Positions 1-9,178 of a stretch of 64,000 nt of DNA are shown here, piece after piece. The position numbers and the translations under genes are program-made. Below the pieces are notes generated by a model. The model was not told where the DNA came from, made no database searches, and saw only the letters and a program-made list of their open reading frames with translations. The stretch lies in NCBI RefSeq assembly GCF_014337215.1, contig NZ_CP060635.1, positions 1,935,501 through 1,999,500 on the forward strand, given 5' to 3'. How positions within the stretch are numbered: the stretch's first letter is position 1; each line of letters starts with the position of its first letter. This DNA is from Wansuia hejianensis (GTDB lineage Bacteria > Bacillota > Clostridia > Lachnospirales > Lachnospiraceae).

Positions 1-747
1 GGCCGCTGACACCGGCTCGATATATCCACAGATTGCCACTGTCTGGGCGGGCAGACGCCCGATGTTAGAAAAGAACAGCAGATTACTGGCTGCTGTGCCT
101 ATCAAAGCCACCCACAGAATAGGGAGCCAGTCCCCTGTCTGAATCTGGAAATGGAATCCTCCCCGGAATGCAAAGAACAAAAGTATGACGATGGGCACTA
201 TCTCCAACTGAAGCGCCGCATTGTCTATCCCCTTGATTTCTCTGGACATTTTGTTGAAAATCACCATTGCTGCATTCGTCACCATTGCGCCCAGAGCCAG
301 AAGTATCCCTTTTGCGCTCAGCCCCTGATTCAAGGCCTGCCCGCTGATCAGCATTACACCAGCCACAGTCAGCGCCAAAGCAGAAACCTTCCGGAACGTG
401 AGCCGCTCATGAAATATGAGGGGCGACAATATCACAACGATGATCGGCGCGCAGAAATTGATGATCGTGGCCATGCTGACGCCGATCAGCGTAAATGCTT
501 CATACAGGAGAAGCCAGTTCACAGCCAGGCAAATACCTGACGCAGTGATAAAGAGCACATCCCTTTTATTCCTGTATACGCTGAGCCTGTGTCCTGTTCC
601 AAAGAACAGGACCGCCACAAACAGGCCCCCTATGACTGAACGCAGCAAAACGATTTCATAACTGTTCAGATCAATAAAGCTGGCCGCCACTCCCTGGGTG
701 CTGCCCATGAGTATCCCTATGATATAAAGAGTCAAATAATTTTTCAT
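1..747 (-). CDS. EamA/DMT-family transporter, C-terminus cut by window edge
   Basis: Reading from the ATG at 747 down to base 1 gives 249 open codons without a stop, so the C-terminal end lies outside the window. The protein is hydrophobic, with the two tandem EamA repeats typical of ten-helix drug/metabolite transporters: it begins MKNYLTLYIIGILMGSTQGV and the second repeat ends near QTVAICGYIEPVSA. About 40-50 residues should be missing. The ATG overlaps the stop of the upstream methyltransferase gene (ATGA), so translation is probably coupled. As last gene of the glycyl-radical/MttB operon it may export or import a substrate or product of that pathway. Substrate unknown; the family call is firm. 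Confidence 0.85.
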   Translation of the reverse strand, partial: MKNYLTLYIIGILMGSTQGVAASFIDLNSYEIVLLRSVIGGLFVAVLFFGTGHRLSVYRNKRDVLFITASGICLAVNWLLLYEAFTLIGVSMATIINFCAPIIVVILSPLIFHERLTFRKVSALALTVAGVMLISGQALNQGLSAKGILLALGAMVTNAAMVIFNKMSREIKGIDNAALQLEIVPIVILLFFAFRGGFHFQIQTGDWLPILWVALIGTAASNLLFFSNIGRLPAQTVAICGYIEPVSAA

Positions 748-2174
748 CGGTCTTCTTCAGTAAACAAAAGCTCCATCGGTACGTATTTTGCGAGAACCTC
801 TTTCTGTTCGGAGGTTATTTCAGGCATCTGATAATCCTCAAGGCGTTTCATCCACATTTCTTTCGTCACGTCCGTGATCATCTTTCTGCCGTGCTCTTCC
901 CATGTGCCGTGGGATACATGGTTCGCGATCCGGGTTATCAGATAGTCTTCTCTGTAGCAGCACAGGCTGTCTTCCATATTGTCGTCAGACAGCGTCAGGA
1001 ACTGGCCGCCTGGCCCTGCTTCCAGGAAACAGTCATACAGAAGCGTTTCCTCACTGACTTCAAACCCACGGTTTACCCGCTGTACCATCTGAAGAATTTC
1101 TTCATCATAAATAAATTTGTCAAAGCTGACTGAGCTGTCTGATTCCAGGCTTCCGCAGGAATGTACCATAAGGTCAGCACCGCTCTGTATAGTCGCATAC
1201 ATGGTTGCATAGGACTCAATGCCCGCCTGCATATCCACCTGTTTTGCATCACACGAGGAACCGCCGGTGCGGACAGGCAGATTATAATAACTTCCCATAG
1301 CCTTCGCAGCAGAAAAGATCAGCACCTGTTCCGCGCTGCCGATAGAAGGAGTTCCAAACCGCAGGTCACAGCCATGGCTCTGGATGCCATACATCACCGG
1401 AGCGCCAGGGTTAACCATCTGTGCCGCAACAATACCGGAAAGAGTCTCCACGTTATTAGACAGAAGCAAAGAAGCGATGGAACCCGGAACAGTCATTCCG
1501 CTCATGCTGGAAGGCGTAACAAAGACGGCCTGGCCTGCCTTTGCATATTCGATCAGAGCTTCACACATAGCGGTAGAGTAATGGCAGGGAGAAGCCACGC
1601 TGATCAGGCTGTTCACTACCGGTTTGTCATATATGCCATAGAAGTCCTGGGTCATCTTAATAGAATCCGCAGCGCTCTTCTTTCCGTCTACCATACCAAT
1701 GGCCGGCTTCTCATCCATCATCAGGACCGTCGCCATCGCCCAGTTCGTGGAATAAGGCTCAGGAATAAAGGAGAAATCCAGCATATTCGGGTTAGAGACA
1801 TCCAACACCTTACTGCTGGCATTCAGCTTTGCAAAATCCGTATAGCGCTTCCTGTCGATTTTATGGTAATAGCCATCTTCCAGGAGATAGATCGGACCAT
1901 AAGACGGCGCGCAGATAGTCTTTCCGCCGCCTACCGTCAGATGGGACTTGCGCCCATACCACTCAAAAGTAGCCGGACAGCTCTTAAGTGCCTCCCTCAC
2001 ATCTTTCTCAGTCATGTAGACGATCTGTCCATCCGTGCGGAAACCATGGGTCCTGAACATCTCAAGGATTTCATCGCACGCAAAAATGATGCCGTTTTCC
2101 TCCATCATTTTCATGGAATACTCATGAATCAGATCCAATTCTTTTTTATCAGCAAAATCATATTTTAATCTCAT
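744..2174 (-). CDS. MttB-superfamily (trimethylamine/betaine) methyltransferase, non-pyrrolysine type
   Basis: 476 residues over the whole length of MttB-family proteins, which move a methyl group from a tertiary or quaternary amine to a corrinoid protein. No in-frame amber codon interrupts the gene, so it belongs to the non-pyrrolysine branch that includes glycine-betaine, proline-betaine and carnitine demethylases. Recognisable stretches are MMEENGIIF near the start, the Gly-rich GGGKTICAPSYGP around residue 90 and RTGGSSCDAKQVDMQAG around residue 305. The start overlaps the activase stop (ATGA) and its own stop overlaps the EamA start, giving tight coupling. No corrinoid protein is encoded nearby, so its partner must lie elsewhere. 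Exact substrate unknown; the glycyl radical enzyme next door argues for a methylated compound processed in two steps. Confidence 0.88.
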   Translation of the reverse strand: MRLKYDFADKKELDLIHEYSMKMMEENGIIFACDEILEMFRTHGFRTDGQIVYMTEKDVREALKSCPATFEWYGRKSHLTVGGGKTICAPSYGPIYLLEDGYYHKIDRKRYTDFAKLNASSKVLDVSNPNMLDFSFIPEPYSTNWAMATVLMMDEKPAIGMVDGKKSAADSIKMTQDFYGIYDKPVVNSLISVASPCHYSTAMCEALIEYAKAGQAVFVTPSSMSGMTVPGSIASLLLSNNVETLSGIVAAQMVNPGAPVMYGIQSHGCDLRFGTPSIGSAEQVLIFSAAKAMGSYYNLPVRTGGSSCDAKQVDMQAGIESYATMYATIQSGADLMVHSCGSLESDSSVSFDKFIYDEEILQMVQRVNRGFEVSEETLLYDCFLEAGPGGQFLTLSDDNMEDSLCCYREDYLITRIANHVSHGTWEEHGRKMITDVTKEMWMKRLEDYQMPEITSEQKEVLAKYVPMELLFTEEDR

Positions 2175-3139
2175 TTTCTATAGTATCCTTTCATTTTATT
2201 TTGTGAAACAGCGTGAGCTATTCCTGATACCCGCACTGCAAAAGGCAGCCCCTCCAGATCCAGTTGCTGCAGTTTCTCTGTGACTGCTTCTTTATCCAAT
2301 GGCTCCAGATCCCTGAATTCATAAGAGCGGCCCAAATAATCATACGTTGCACTGCCCAGCCGGTGGTAGGGCAAAAATTCCAGTTCCATGCAAGCCGGCA
2401 GCTGCTTGCAGAATTCCAGGGTCGCCCGGATATTTTCCAGCGTATCATTGACACCGGGAATAATGGGCGCACGGGCATGCAGCGACTTATCCGGATATTC
2501 CTCCGCCGCCTGCCGGATATTCCGCAGAATCGTTTCATTGCTTCTTCCAGTCCACCGCTTATGTAATTCCGGGTCCATCAGCTTGATATCCGCAAAATAG
2601 GCATCCAGATACGGAAGGATCTTCGCCACATTCTCATAATCCCCGTACATATCCAGTTCTGCCATGGTATGCATGCATTCTTCTTTGCACTGACGCAGAA
2701 TTTCCGCCGCAAAATCAGCCTGCAGAAGCACGTCGCCCCCACTGAGAGTCACACCGCCCCCTGAAAAGAAATAAAACAGTGATTCCTTCCGGATCTCATG
2801 CATGACTTCATCCACCGTCATTGTCTTCCCGTACAGGCCCGTCGCTTCCGTCAGACAGGCATCCACACATTTGTAGCATCCGATACACTTTTCCCGGTCC
2901 CGCACCACAGCACGCCTGTCAGCAGATACTGACAGGGCATGCCGGGGACAGACCTGGATGCAGCGGCCGCAGTGAATACACTTTGCCTGTTTATAAAAAA
3001 GCTCCGTCTCCCCACTCTGTGATTCCGGCGTCGAGCACCATTTACACCGGAGGGGGCACCCTTTCAGGAATACCACTGTACGAAGGCCGCTTCCATCGTT
3101 TGGTGATATTTTCTCAATTCTCAATATTCTTCCTTCCAT
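2171..3139 (-). CDS. Glycyl-radical enzyme activating protein (radical SAM)
   Basis: 322-residue radical SAM activase that makes the glycyl radical on the enzyme encoded just upstream. The CxxxCxxC motif that binds the SAM cluster is CPLRCKWC near residue 29. Two further four-Cys ferredoxin-like clusters follow (CIHCGRCIQVCP and CIGCYKCVDAC, about residues 54-95), the usual architecture of activases for dehydratase- and lyase-type glycyl radical enzymes. GGGVTLSGGDVL is the conserved SAM-binding stretch. An AGGAGG site lies before the ATG at 3139. Its stop overlaps the MttB start. The 43-bp gap from the enzyme gene and shared orientation indicate one operon. Confidence 0.95.
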   Translation of the reverse strand: MEGRILRIEKISPNDGSGLRTVVFLKGCPLRCKWCSTPESQSGETELFYKQAKCIHCGRCIQVCPRHALSVSADRRAVVRDREKCIGCYKCVDACLTEATGLYGKTMTVDEVMHEIRKESLFYFFSGGGVTLSGGDVLLQADFAAEILRQCKEECMHTMAELDMYGDYENVAKILPYLDAYFADIKLMDPELHKRWTGRSNETILRNIRQAAEEYPDKSLHARAPIIPGVNDTLENIRATLEFCKQLPACMELEFLPYHRLGSATYDYLGRSYEFRDLEPLDKEAVTEKLQQLDLEGLPFAVRVSGIAHAVSQNKMKGYYRK

Positions 3140-3182
3140 CTGGCTGCCTCCTCAATTCCTATCCTAAAATTTCACTGTTCTA

Positions 3183-5570
3183 TTATATATGAGTCTGTGT
3201 AGTCCTGGAGATAATGTCTCCCTGTGTCTCCGGCCCCAGCTCCGTAAAGTAAGCGGTGTAGCCGGCCACACGGATCAGAAGGTCGCTGTGATCCTCCGGA
3301 TTCTCCTGCGCATCCTTCAGTTCCTCCGGGTCCACTACGTTGAACTGAACATGGAAAATGCCCATTGCGCAGAGGCTCTTTAAGTATCCCATCAATGATT
3401 CAACCGCTTTCTCACCGCGTGCGAAAGCCGGATCCAGTTTCTGGTTCAGCAAAGTCCCCTGGTTGAACCGCGCATGCGGGATATAGGAACAGCTTTTCAG
3501 CACGGCGCTCATTCCGTTCGTATCTGTTCCCTGGTTCGGGCTGATTCCGTCGCCCAGCGGAACGTATGCCTTTCTGCCGGATGGCAGAGCCCCTACTTCC
3601 ATGCCGAACGGAGTATTTCCGGATACCGGAAGAATGCCGCCGTTGTAATGGCCATAAGGATGCTGGAAGCTCTCGATATAATCTGCAATATAATTAAACA
3701 TATCTTTTGCGATCTGATTTGCGGAGTCATCATCATTGCCATATTTAGTGGCATGCGCGCACATGGCCTGCACATCCTCATACCCTTCGAACCCGGCCTC
3801 CAGCGCCTTGCAGAGAGTATCCATGGTGAATGCCTTCTGATCATATACTAGCTCTTTTACCGCCAGAATACTGTTAATCAAGTCAGCCACGCCGATGGCG
3901 TCCAGACCGTCACCGATGCTGTATTTCGCACCGCCCCATGCGTAATCGCTGGCGTTCTCAATACACTCCTTGAAGGTCAGAGAGGCTACCGGACATTCCA
4001 TGTCACGGACAATCTGAGTACAAACCTGATTACCTTCTACCACTGCCTTCAGCATAAAACGTATTTGAGCCTTCACCGCCTCCAGGAACTGGCCGAAGGT
4101 CCCGAAGTTCCTCGGATCACCGGTACGGGCGCCTGCATAGCGGCCGTATTTGCGGCTTTTGCCATCATTCAGGGCAAATTCCACCACAGCTCCCAGATTG
4201 TAATCACAATAGGAAGTGTAGCAGCGCTGTTTTCCAGCCAGGCTGGTTTCCACACAGCCACAGGGATTCCAGTGATATGCTTCTCTCAGCGGAACACCCT
4301 TATTCATCATCATCATGATTCCCGCTTCGTCATTATGAAATGCAGGGAAGCCCGTTCCCATCTGCATCAGCTCTACGACTTTTTTCAGGAATTTATCCGG
4401 GTTCCGCGCCAGATTATATTTTACAGAAAGTGATGGCTGATACATCTGTACATCCATGGTCGCCTGCAGAACCAGATAAGACAAATCATTGACTGCATCC
4501 ATACCATCTTCATCCACTCCACCCACACAGAGATTCTGGAACATGGGATATCCGGCAGAATAACGGGCGGTCGTCGCGTCCTGCAGCATGCATGTTTCGG
4601 AGAACTTCACCCACAGACAATCAAGCAGCTCCTGCGCCTCGTCCTCTGTAATCCGTCCCGCCTCAAGATCCGCCTTGTAATACGGATACATATACTGGTC
4701 AAAGCAGCCCGGATTATAGCTGGGCGCCTCATGCTCCATGAAAACACAGATATGCAGGAAATACATGGACTGGATCGCCTCCCGGAAAGTGCGGGCCGGC
4801 TTCTCAGGAACTCTGTCGCACACTTCTGCGATATCCAGCAGTTCCTTCTTTCTCTTCGGATCTGTCTCTGCCTCCGCCATTTCTTTTGCTTTAGCAGAAT
4901 ATCGTTTTCCAAGCTGGCGCAGGCCGTCTGCAACCAGAGACAGGGCGCGCAGGTAATTCATCTTTTCAAAATCACCCGGAACTGAGAGATCCAGCGTCTC
5001 TCTCACAGCTTCGATTCTCTTCTCGATGCCTTCTACCCCTTCCTGAATGATCATTTGATAATCAGGTGTTAGCTCGCCCCAGCCGCGCACGCACTTGCGG
5101 TCAATGTAGATCGCACCGCAGTCACGCAGAGTCCGCACCACATCCGGCATCTGTTTTTCCCATTTTTCATTGATGGAACGACCCTTCCAATAGGGTTTTA
5201 CAACTTCCAGGAACAGCTCCCGGTCCTCTTCCTTCAAATGGAAGGGATCATACTGCCGTTCATTGATCGTATCGATTTCCCTGTCGATGAAAGACCAGCA
5301 GTCATCCGGGCATACCAGGCCGCCCCGCTGTTTGCTTCCGGAATTCCCCACGATCAGCTCGTCATCCCAGATCGGGATGGATTTTTCCATACACTGTTTC
5401 CGAATTGCATAGGCCTTCTGTACCACATGGGGTTCACCCTCTGATTCCTGAAAGCCTCTTGTCAGGATCACCGCATTCTCCATATCAATCTCCGGATACT
5501 TCTCCAATACACGTTCCTTCAGCCGATTGATACGCTCCATATAACTTTTCTTGCTCGTTGTCTTCTGCAT
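3183..5570 (-). CDS. Glycyl radical enzyme, dehydratase/lyase type (HypD-like architecture)
   Basis: 795-residue pyruvate-formate-lyase-superfamily enzyme. The glycyl radical loop is RVAGYTAYF near the C-terminus (Gly770) and the active-site loop is NPCGCVETS with Cys439 and general-base Glu441. As I recall the numbering of trans-4-hydroxyproline dehydratase HypD (Cys434, Glu436, Gly765), all three sit exactly five residues later here, and the lengths agree (about 790). The residues after Glu differ from the GCVEP context I associate with choline and diol enzymes. Co-transcription with an MttB-type demethylase suggests a methylated substrate; an N-methyl- or betaine form of hydroxyproline is one candidate, but this is inference. 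No microcompartment genes are nearby. Transcription should start at the sigma-54 promoter about 40 bases upstream. Confidence 0.9.
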   Translation of the reverse strand: MQKTTSKKSYMERINRLKERVLEKYPEIDMENAVILTRGFQESEGEPHVVQKAYAIRKQCMEKSIPIWDDELIVGNSGSKQRGGLVCPDDCWSFIDREIDTINERQYDPFHLKEEDRELFLEVVKPYWKGRSINEKWEKQMPDVVRTLRDCGAIYIDRKCVRGWGELTPDYQMIIQEGVEGIEKRIEAVRETLDLSVPGDFEKMNYLRALSLVADGLRQLGKRYSAKAKEMAEAETDPKRKKELLDIAEVCDRVPEKPARTFREAIQSMYFLHICVFMEHEAPSYNPGCFDQYMYPYYKADLEAGRITEDEAQELLDCLWVKFSETCMLQDATTARYSAGYPMFQNLCVGGVDEDGMDAVNDLSYLVLQATMDVQMYQPSLSVKYNLARNPDKFLKKVVELMQMGTGFPAFHNDEAGIMMMMNKGVPLREAYHWNPCGCVETSLAGKQRCYTSYCDYNLGAVVEFALNDGKSRKYGRYAGARTGDPRNFGTFGQFLEAVKAQIRFMLKAVVEGNQVCTQIVRDMECPVASLTFKECIENASDYAWGGAKYSIGDGLDAIGVADLINSILAVKELVYDQKAFTMDTLCKALEAGFEGYEDVQAMCAHATKYGNDDDSANQIAKDMFNYIADYIESFQHPYGHYNGGILPVSGNTPFGMEVGALPSGRKAYVPLGDGISPNQGTDTNGMSAVLKSCSYIPHARFNQGTLLNQKLDPAFARGEKAVESLMGYLKSLCAMGIFHVQFNVVDPEELKDAQENPEDHSDLLIRVAGYTAYFTELGPETQGDIISRTTQTHI

Positions 5571-5618
5571 ATCGTTTCCCTACCTTTCCACCTCAGCTTT
5601 GAGATATACTATATATGG

Positions 5619-5634
5619 TGCAAATACCATGCCA
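5619..5634 (-). promoter_or_regulatory. Sigma-54 promoter of the glycyl-radical-enzyme operon
   Basis: Read on the minus strand the bases are TGGCATGGTATTTGCA, matching the sigma-54 consensus TGGCAYRNNNNTTGCW at every defined position. The start point would fall near 5608, giving a leader of about 38 bases before the ATG at 5570. A sigma-54 activator gene lies divergently upstream. Confidence 0.9.
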
Positions 5635-5693
5635 GTTCCTGTATCTAAGCTTTTAAACTCAGAATTTTGATGTTTGGCTCAAAAAACACCGCT

Positions 5694-5752
5694 GTTTCAA
5701 CTTCTCCGATTATATATTGCATGCAGTTTCGACATATTGTTGACATTTCAAC
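5694..5752. promoter_or_regulatory. Candidate upstream activator sites for the sigma-54 activator
   Basis: Sixty to 120 bases upstream of the sigma-54 promoter are GTTTCAAC (5694-5701), GTTTCGAC (5726-5733) and the inverted pair GTTGACATTTCAAC (5739-5752). Position and repetition fit enhancer sites of the adjacent activator. No experimental motif is known to me, so this is a prediction. Confidence 0.4.
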
Positions 5753-5840
5753 CCAATTAATTTATAATATATGCAATGATTCGATGCACCACGTTCTTTC
5801 ATATTCGCAATTAAAAATTGCGCGCCGGGAGGATACCGCG

Positions 5841-7604
5841 ATGAACTATTTGGAGTTATTTGATTTATTCCACCAATGCAGGCTTGGCGCCGTCCTGGCC
5901 GCCAGGGACGACATAATACTGGATATCAACCAGCAGGGAGACATCTTCCTGAATGGGAAGGGGAATTTAAAGGGTCAGTCCCTGCGCCGGATCGCTGATT
6001 TTCTCTGCATTTCTCCGGCCGGTCAGGATTTCATTCCCAGCAGAGCCGGGGACGGCGTTTCTTTTCGTTGCACCCCTGTTACCGACGGGCAATATGGCAA
6101 CCCCGCCTTCCATGAATATCTGCTGCCGGTCTGTGTGCTGGAATCCGGCTTGTTCCCTGCCCAAAGCCGCATGGTTGTCTTCCGGGACGCCACCTCTCAG
6201 TTTTTCTTTCAGCTGCTGGAGCATGTCTTTCATCAGATGAATGAAGCTGTCACAATCTGGGACAACCAATGCCGCATCCTGATGATTAACAAGGCAGCTG
6301 AAAAGCTGGAATCCCACCTTTCCGACGATGTGCTGGGAAAGGAAAACGCCGCTCTGTATAAAGCCAATAAAAACAGTATTCTGGCCATTCCTCAAGTACT
6401 AAAGGACAAAAAGCCCCTTCTGAATCTCCGGCAGGATGTATTTACCAACTCCGGAAAAGAAATAGAAATGGTCTCCAGCAATTATCCAGTCTTAATGGAC
6501 GGCCGGGTAGTTGCCGCCTATAGCATGATGCAAGACCACTCCTCCATCACAGAGCTGCACCACCGGATCGGCGAGCTTCAGCGCACACTGGCTGACACTG
6601 ATCCGGCCCAAACGCCGAAGACAGACTCCGGCCTGACCGCTCACTACAATTTCAGCGATATCTGCTTTACCAGCAACTCAATCCGTATACTGATTGAACG
6701 AAGTAAAATGATCGCTCTTTCCGACTCTCCGGTGTTAATCTATGGTGAAACAGGGACGGGAAAAGAACTGTTCGCCCAGAGTATCCACAATGCCAGCCGC
6801 AGGAAACACTGTCCGTTCCTCGCGATCAATTGTGCCGCCATCCCTGAAACTCTGCTGGAAAGCACCCTGTTCGGCACTGAAAAGGGCGCTTACACCGGAT
6901 CTATCCAGCGGAAGGGGCTGTTGGAGCTGGCCCATACCGGAACCCTTCTTCTGGACGAGATCAATTCCATGGACATCCAGCTCCAGGCCAAGCTGCTGCG
7001 CTTCCTCCAGGAAGGGGAATTTCGGCGGGTGGGCGGCGTGAAGAGCATCCATGTGGATGTGAGGATCATCTCCAACACAAACATAGCCCCTATGGAAGCC
7101 ATTCAGAAAAAACAGCTCCGAATTGACCTCTACTACCGCCTGGGAATTGCCAATCTGACCATTCCCCCTTTGCGGGAACGCAAAGAAGATATCCCTACCC
7201 TGGTGCAGAGTTTTCTCCTGAAAGCCCGGAAAGCCACCGGTAAATCAGTTCTGGGCATCGACAAGCACACGCTTTCTGTCTTCTTTGCCTATGACTGGCC
7301 CGGCAATATCCGGGAGCTGCAGCATGCCATCGAATACAGCATGACGATTCTGCCCTTTGACCTCCAATACATTACGCCGGAATACCTGCCAGACCACATT
7401 CTCGACGCGACCGCCGCAGCCCCGGCCCCTGTGCAGAATGAATTGCCGAAGGAAAATCTGGTCCGCGCCGCCACTCGGAAAACAGCGCGCACATTGATCC
7501 AGCAGACGCTGGCGGAACACCAGAACAACATCTCCGAATCAGCAAAAGCGTTGGGAATTTCCCGGCAGAATCTCCAGCGCTACATCAAATCCCTGGATCT
7601 CTGA
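5841..7604 (+). CDS. Sigma-54-dependent transcriptional activator (PAS, AAA+, Fis HTH)
   Basis: The ATG at 5841 has GGGAGG eight bases upstream and gives 587 residues; an earlier in-frame ATG at 5667 lacks a ribosome site. The N-terminal half holds PAS-like sensing domains. The AAA+ domain has Walker A GETGTGKE (about residue 302), the sigma-54 contact loop GAYTGS (about 348, a variant of GAFTGA), Walker B LLLDEI (about 370) and the conserved VDVRIISNTN and PGNIRELQ stretches. The C-terminus is a Fis-type helix-turn-helix ending SISRQNLQ-like. It is divergent from the glycyl radical enzyme operon, whose promoter is sigma-54 type, so it is very probably that operon's activator, sensing the substrate through PAS. 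Confidence 0.93.
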   Translation: MNYLELFDLFHQCRLGAVLAARDDIILDINQQGDIFLNGKGNLKGQSLRRIADFLCISPAGQDFIPSRAGDGVSFRCTPVTDGQYGNPAFHEYLLPVCVLESGLFPAQSRMVVFRDATSQFFFQLLEHVFHQMNEAVTIWDNQCRILMINKAAEKLESHLSDDVLGKENAALYKANKNSILAIPQVLKDKKPLLNLRQDVFTNSGKEIEMVSSNYPVLMDGRVVAAYSMMQDHSSITELHHRIGELQRTLADTDPAQTPKTDSGLTAHYNFSDICFTSNSIRILIERSKMIALSDSPVLIYGETGTGKELFAQSIHNASRRKHCPFLAINCAAIPETLLESTLFGTEKGAYTGSIQRKGLLELAHTGTLLLDEINSMDIQLQAKLLRFLQEGEFRRVGGVKSIHVDVRIISNTNIAPMEAIQKKQLRIDLYYRLGIANLTIPPLRERKEDIPTLVQSFLLKARKATGKSVLGIDKHTLSVFFAYDWPGNIRELQHAIEYSMTILPFDLQYITPEYLPDHILDATAAAPAPVQNELPKENLVRAATRKTARTLIQQTLAEHQNNISESAKALGISRQNLQRYIKSLDL

Positions 7605-7615
7605 AAGTTGCCCGC

Positions 7616-8785
7616 TTAAAAGCATTCCTTGAAAATCGCAAGGATTTCCCCGTGCGTCATTCTCTTATAGCTGCCGGGCATGATGGGACAGGAACCGGCA
7701 ATTTCCTTTAAGTCCGTTTGCTCCGTCACCCCAAGCTCACGCAGGGTGGTTGGCAGGCCAATTTCCCGAATAAAGGCGGCGAGAGCTTCCACGCCGGCCT
7801 TTGCCAGCTCTTCCTCAGTTTTCCCTTCAGAGCTTATCCCCCAAACCTGGCTGGCAAAACGGGCAAATTTTTTCCGGCCTGCCTCACAGATATGGCGGTA
7901 ATAAACCGGATGCAAAACCCCCAGCCCCGCGCCGTGACCGCAGTTCGTATAAGCTCCCAGCTGCTGTTCCATGATATGGCACATGAAATCGGTGCGCTTT
8001 CCCAGCTTAATCATACGGTTTTCAGCCATGGTAGCGTCCCACATCAGATTGCTCCTGGCGTTGTAGTCCCGGGGATTCTGAATGGCCGTCCGGAGATTGC
8101 GGATGACACTCCGCATCAGCGCCTCTGAAATATCGTCGGAAACATTATCCTCATCCGGCTCGCTGAAATAGGTTTCCATGATGTGCGAGAGGATGTCAAA
8201 GCTGCTGGCTGCCATCTGATGCTTGGGAACACTGAATGTATATACAGGATCGAGCAGGGCGAACCTGGGATTACACACAGGATACTCATGGCTGGTTTTA
8301 ATTTTCAGCTCTTCATTGGTGATGACAGCGCTGCCGTTGCATTCGCTGCCGGTGCCTGCCGCGGTGACGATCACCCCCAGTGGAAGCGGTTCAAAATCAA
8401 AGACACCCGGCTTTTCCCAGAAGTCCGCCCATAAATCACCCTCATAACGGGCCGCGATGGAAACTGCCTTACAGCAGTCCATCACGCTGCCGCCGCCAAC
8501 TCCCAACAGCAGGCTGACCCCGTGTTCCCGTGCCAGCTTCCCTCCTTCCAGCACCTTCCGGTAAGTGGGATTTTCCATGATGCCGGAAAAGTCCACAATC
8601 TTCTTTCCCGCACCCTCTAATATTCCTGCAACTTCATCATACACGCCGTTCTTCTTTATGGAACCGCCGCCGTAGCAGAGCATCACCGTATCGCCGTAAA
8701 CCTCTGCCAGTCCTCCCAGATATTCCCGCACACATCCTTTTCCAAAATACACTTTTGTTGAATTCTCAAAAACAAAATGATCCAT
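7616..8785 (-). CDS. Iron-containing alcohol dehydrogenase (butanol dehydrogenase/YqhD-like)
   Basis: 389 residues from the ATG at 8785, preceded by AAAGGAGAG; longer in-frame starts lack a ribosome site and add an unrelated N-terminus. The protein begins MDHFVFENSTKVYFGKG, typical of the butanol-dehydrogenase branch, followed by the dinucleotide-binding GVGGGSVMDCCKA and the metal-site region NCGHGAGLGVLHP. It probably interconverts an aldehyde and an alcohol with NAD(P)H. It converges on the activator gene with only 11 bases between stops and is separated from the transporter operon upstream by a terminator, so it is its own transcription unit. A link to the glycyl-radical pathway (reducing an aldehyde product) is possible but unproven. 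Confidence 0.9.
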   Translation of the reverse strand: MDHFVFENSTKVYFGKGCVREYLGGLAEVYGDTVMLCYGGGSIKKNGVYDEVAGILEGAGKKIVDFSGIMENPTYRKVLEGGKLAREHGVSLLLGVGGGSVMDCCKAVSIAARYEGDLWADFWEKPGVFDFEPLPLGVIVTAAGTGSECNGSAVITNEELKIKTSHEYPVCNPRFALLDPVYTFSVPKHQMAASSFDILSHIMETYFSEPDEDNVSDDISEALMRSVIRNLRTAIQNPRDYNARSNLMWDATMAENRMIKLGKRTDFMCHIMEQQLGAYTNCGHGAGLGVLHPVYYRHICEAGRKKFARFASQVWGISSEGKTEEELAKAGVEALAAFIREIGLPTTLRELGVTEQTDLKEIAGSCPIMPGSYKRMTHGEILAIFKECF

Positions 8786-8863
8786 TATGCTCTCCTTTCT
8801 GATACAAACCCCCTTGAAATATAAACTGTTTCCCGGCATGCGGGACAGTTGCGGAACTAAAAA

Positions 8864-8911
8864 CGGAGGTATGAAGCCACCCCCACCAGAATGTCCATAC
8901 CTCCGCTTTTT
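8864..8911 (-). terminator. Rho-independent terminator of the ABC-transporter operon
   Basis: CGGAGGTATG (8864-8873) and CATACCTCCG (8896-8905) form a 10-bp stem. On the minus strand it is followed by TTTTTAG; on the plus strand by TTTTTAT, so it could work both ways. It lies 15 bases after the stop of the last gene of the operon. Confidence 0.85.
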
Positions 8912-8925
8912 ATATAGCACAACAA

Positions 8926-9165
8926 TTATTCAACTGTAGTAACGACAAAGGAAACGAGTTTCGCCATGTCCTCCGGGTTGCTGGTGCGGATCTCCATCTC
9001 CGGAATCTTTCCGCCGGAAAAAATATTCGCATAAGCAATGAGTTTGGACAGCTGCGATTTCAAATTCAGGCAGTCCCCTTCCGAAGTAAGCAGTTCCACA
9101 GTACCTTCACAGGTTTGAACTGTGTCGAAAAATCCGTCAATATCTTTAATATTATAGAATTTCAT
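8926..9165 (-). CDS. Small uncharacterised protein at the end of the transporter operon
   Basis: 79 residues from the ATG at 9165 (GAGGA upstream), beginning MKFYNIKDIDGFFDTVQTCE. A longer frame exists but its extra N-terminus overlaps the preceding ATPase gene and has no ribosome site. The protein is soluble, mildly acidic, with a LNLKSQLSKLIAYANIF helix and no Cys pairs or signal peptide. I recall similar 75-80 residue proteins in Lachnospiraceae, often carrying an unfounded poly(A)-polymerase label; no function is established to my knowledge. Thirteen bases separate it from livF, so it is co-transcribed with the ABC importer. Confidence 0.75.
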   Translation of the reverse strand: MKFYNIKDIDGFFDTVQTCEGTVELLTSEGDCLNLKSQLSKLIAYANIFSGGKIPEMEIRTSNPEDMAKLVSFVVTTVE

Positions 9166-9178
9166 ATAAATGTCCTCA

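Noticed and set aside
1161..2168. 335-codon open frame on the plus strand
   Set aside because: It is antisense to the MttB gene, has no ribosome site, and its translation is His/Arg-rich shadow sequence with no family match.
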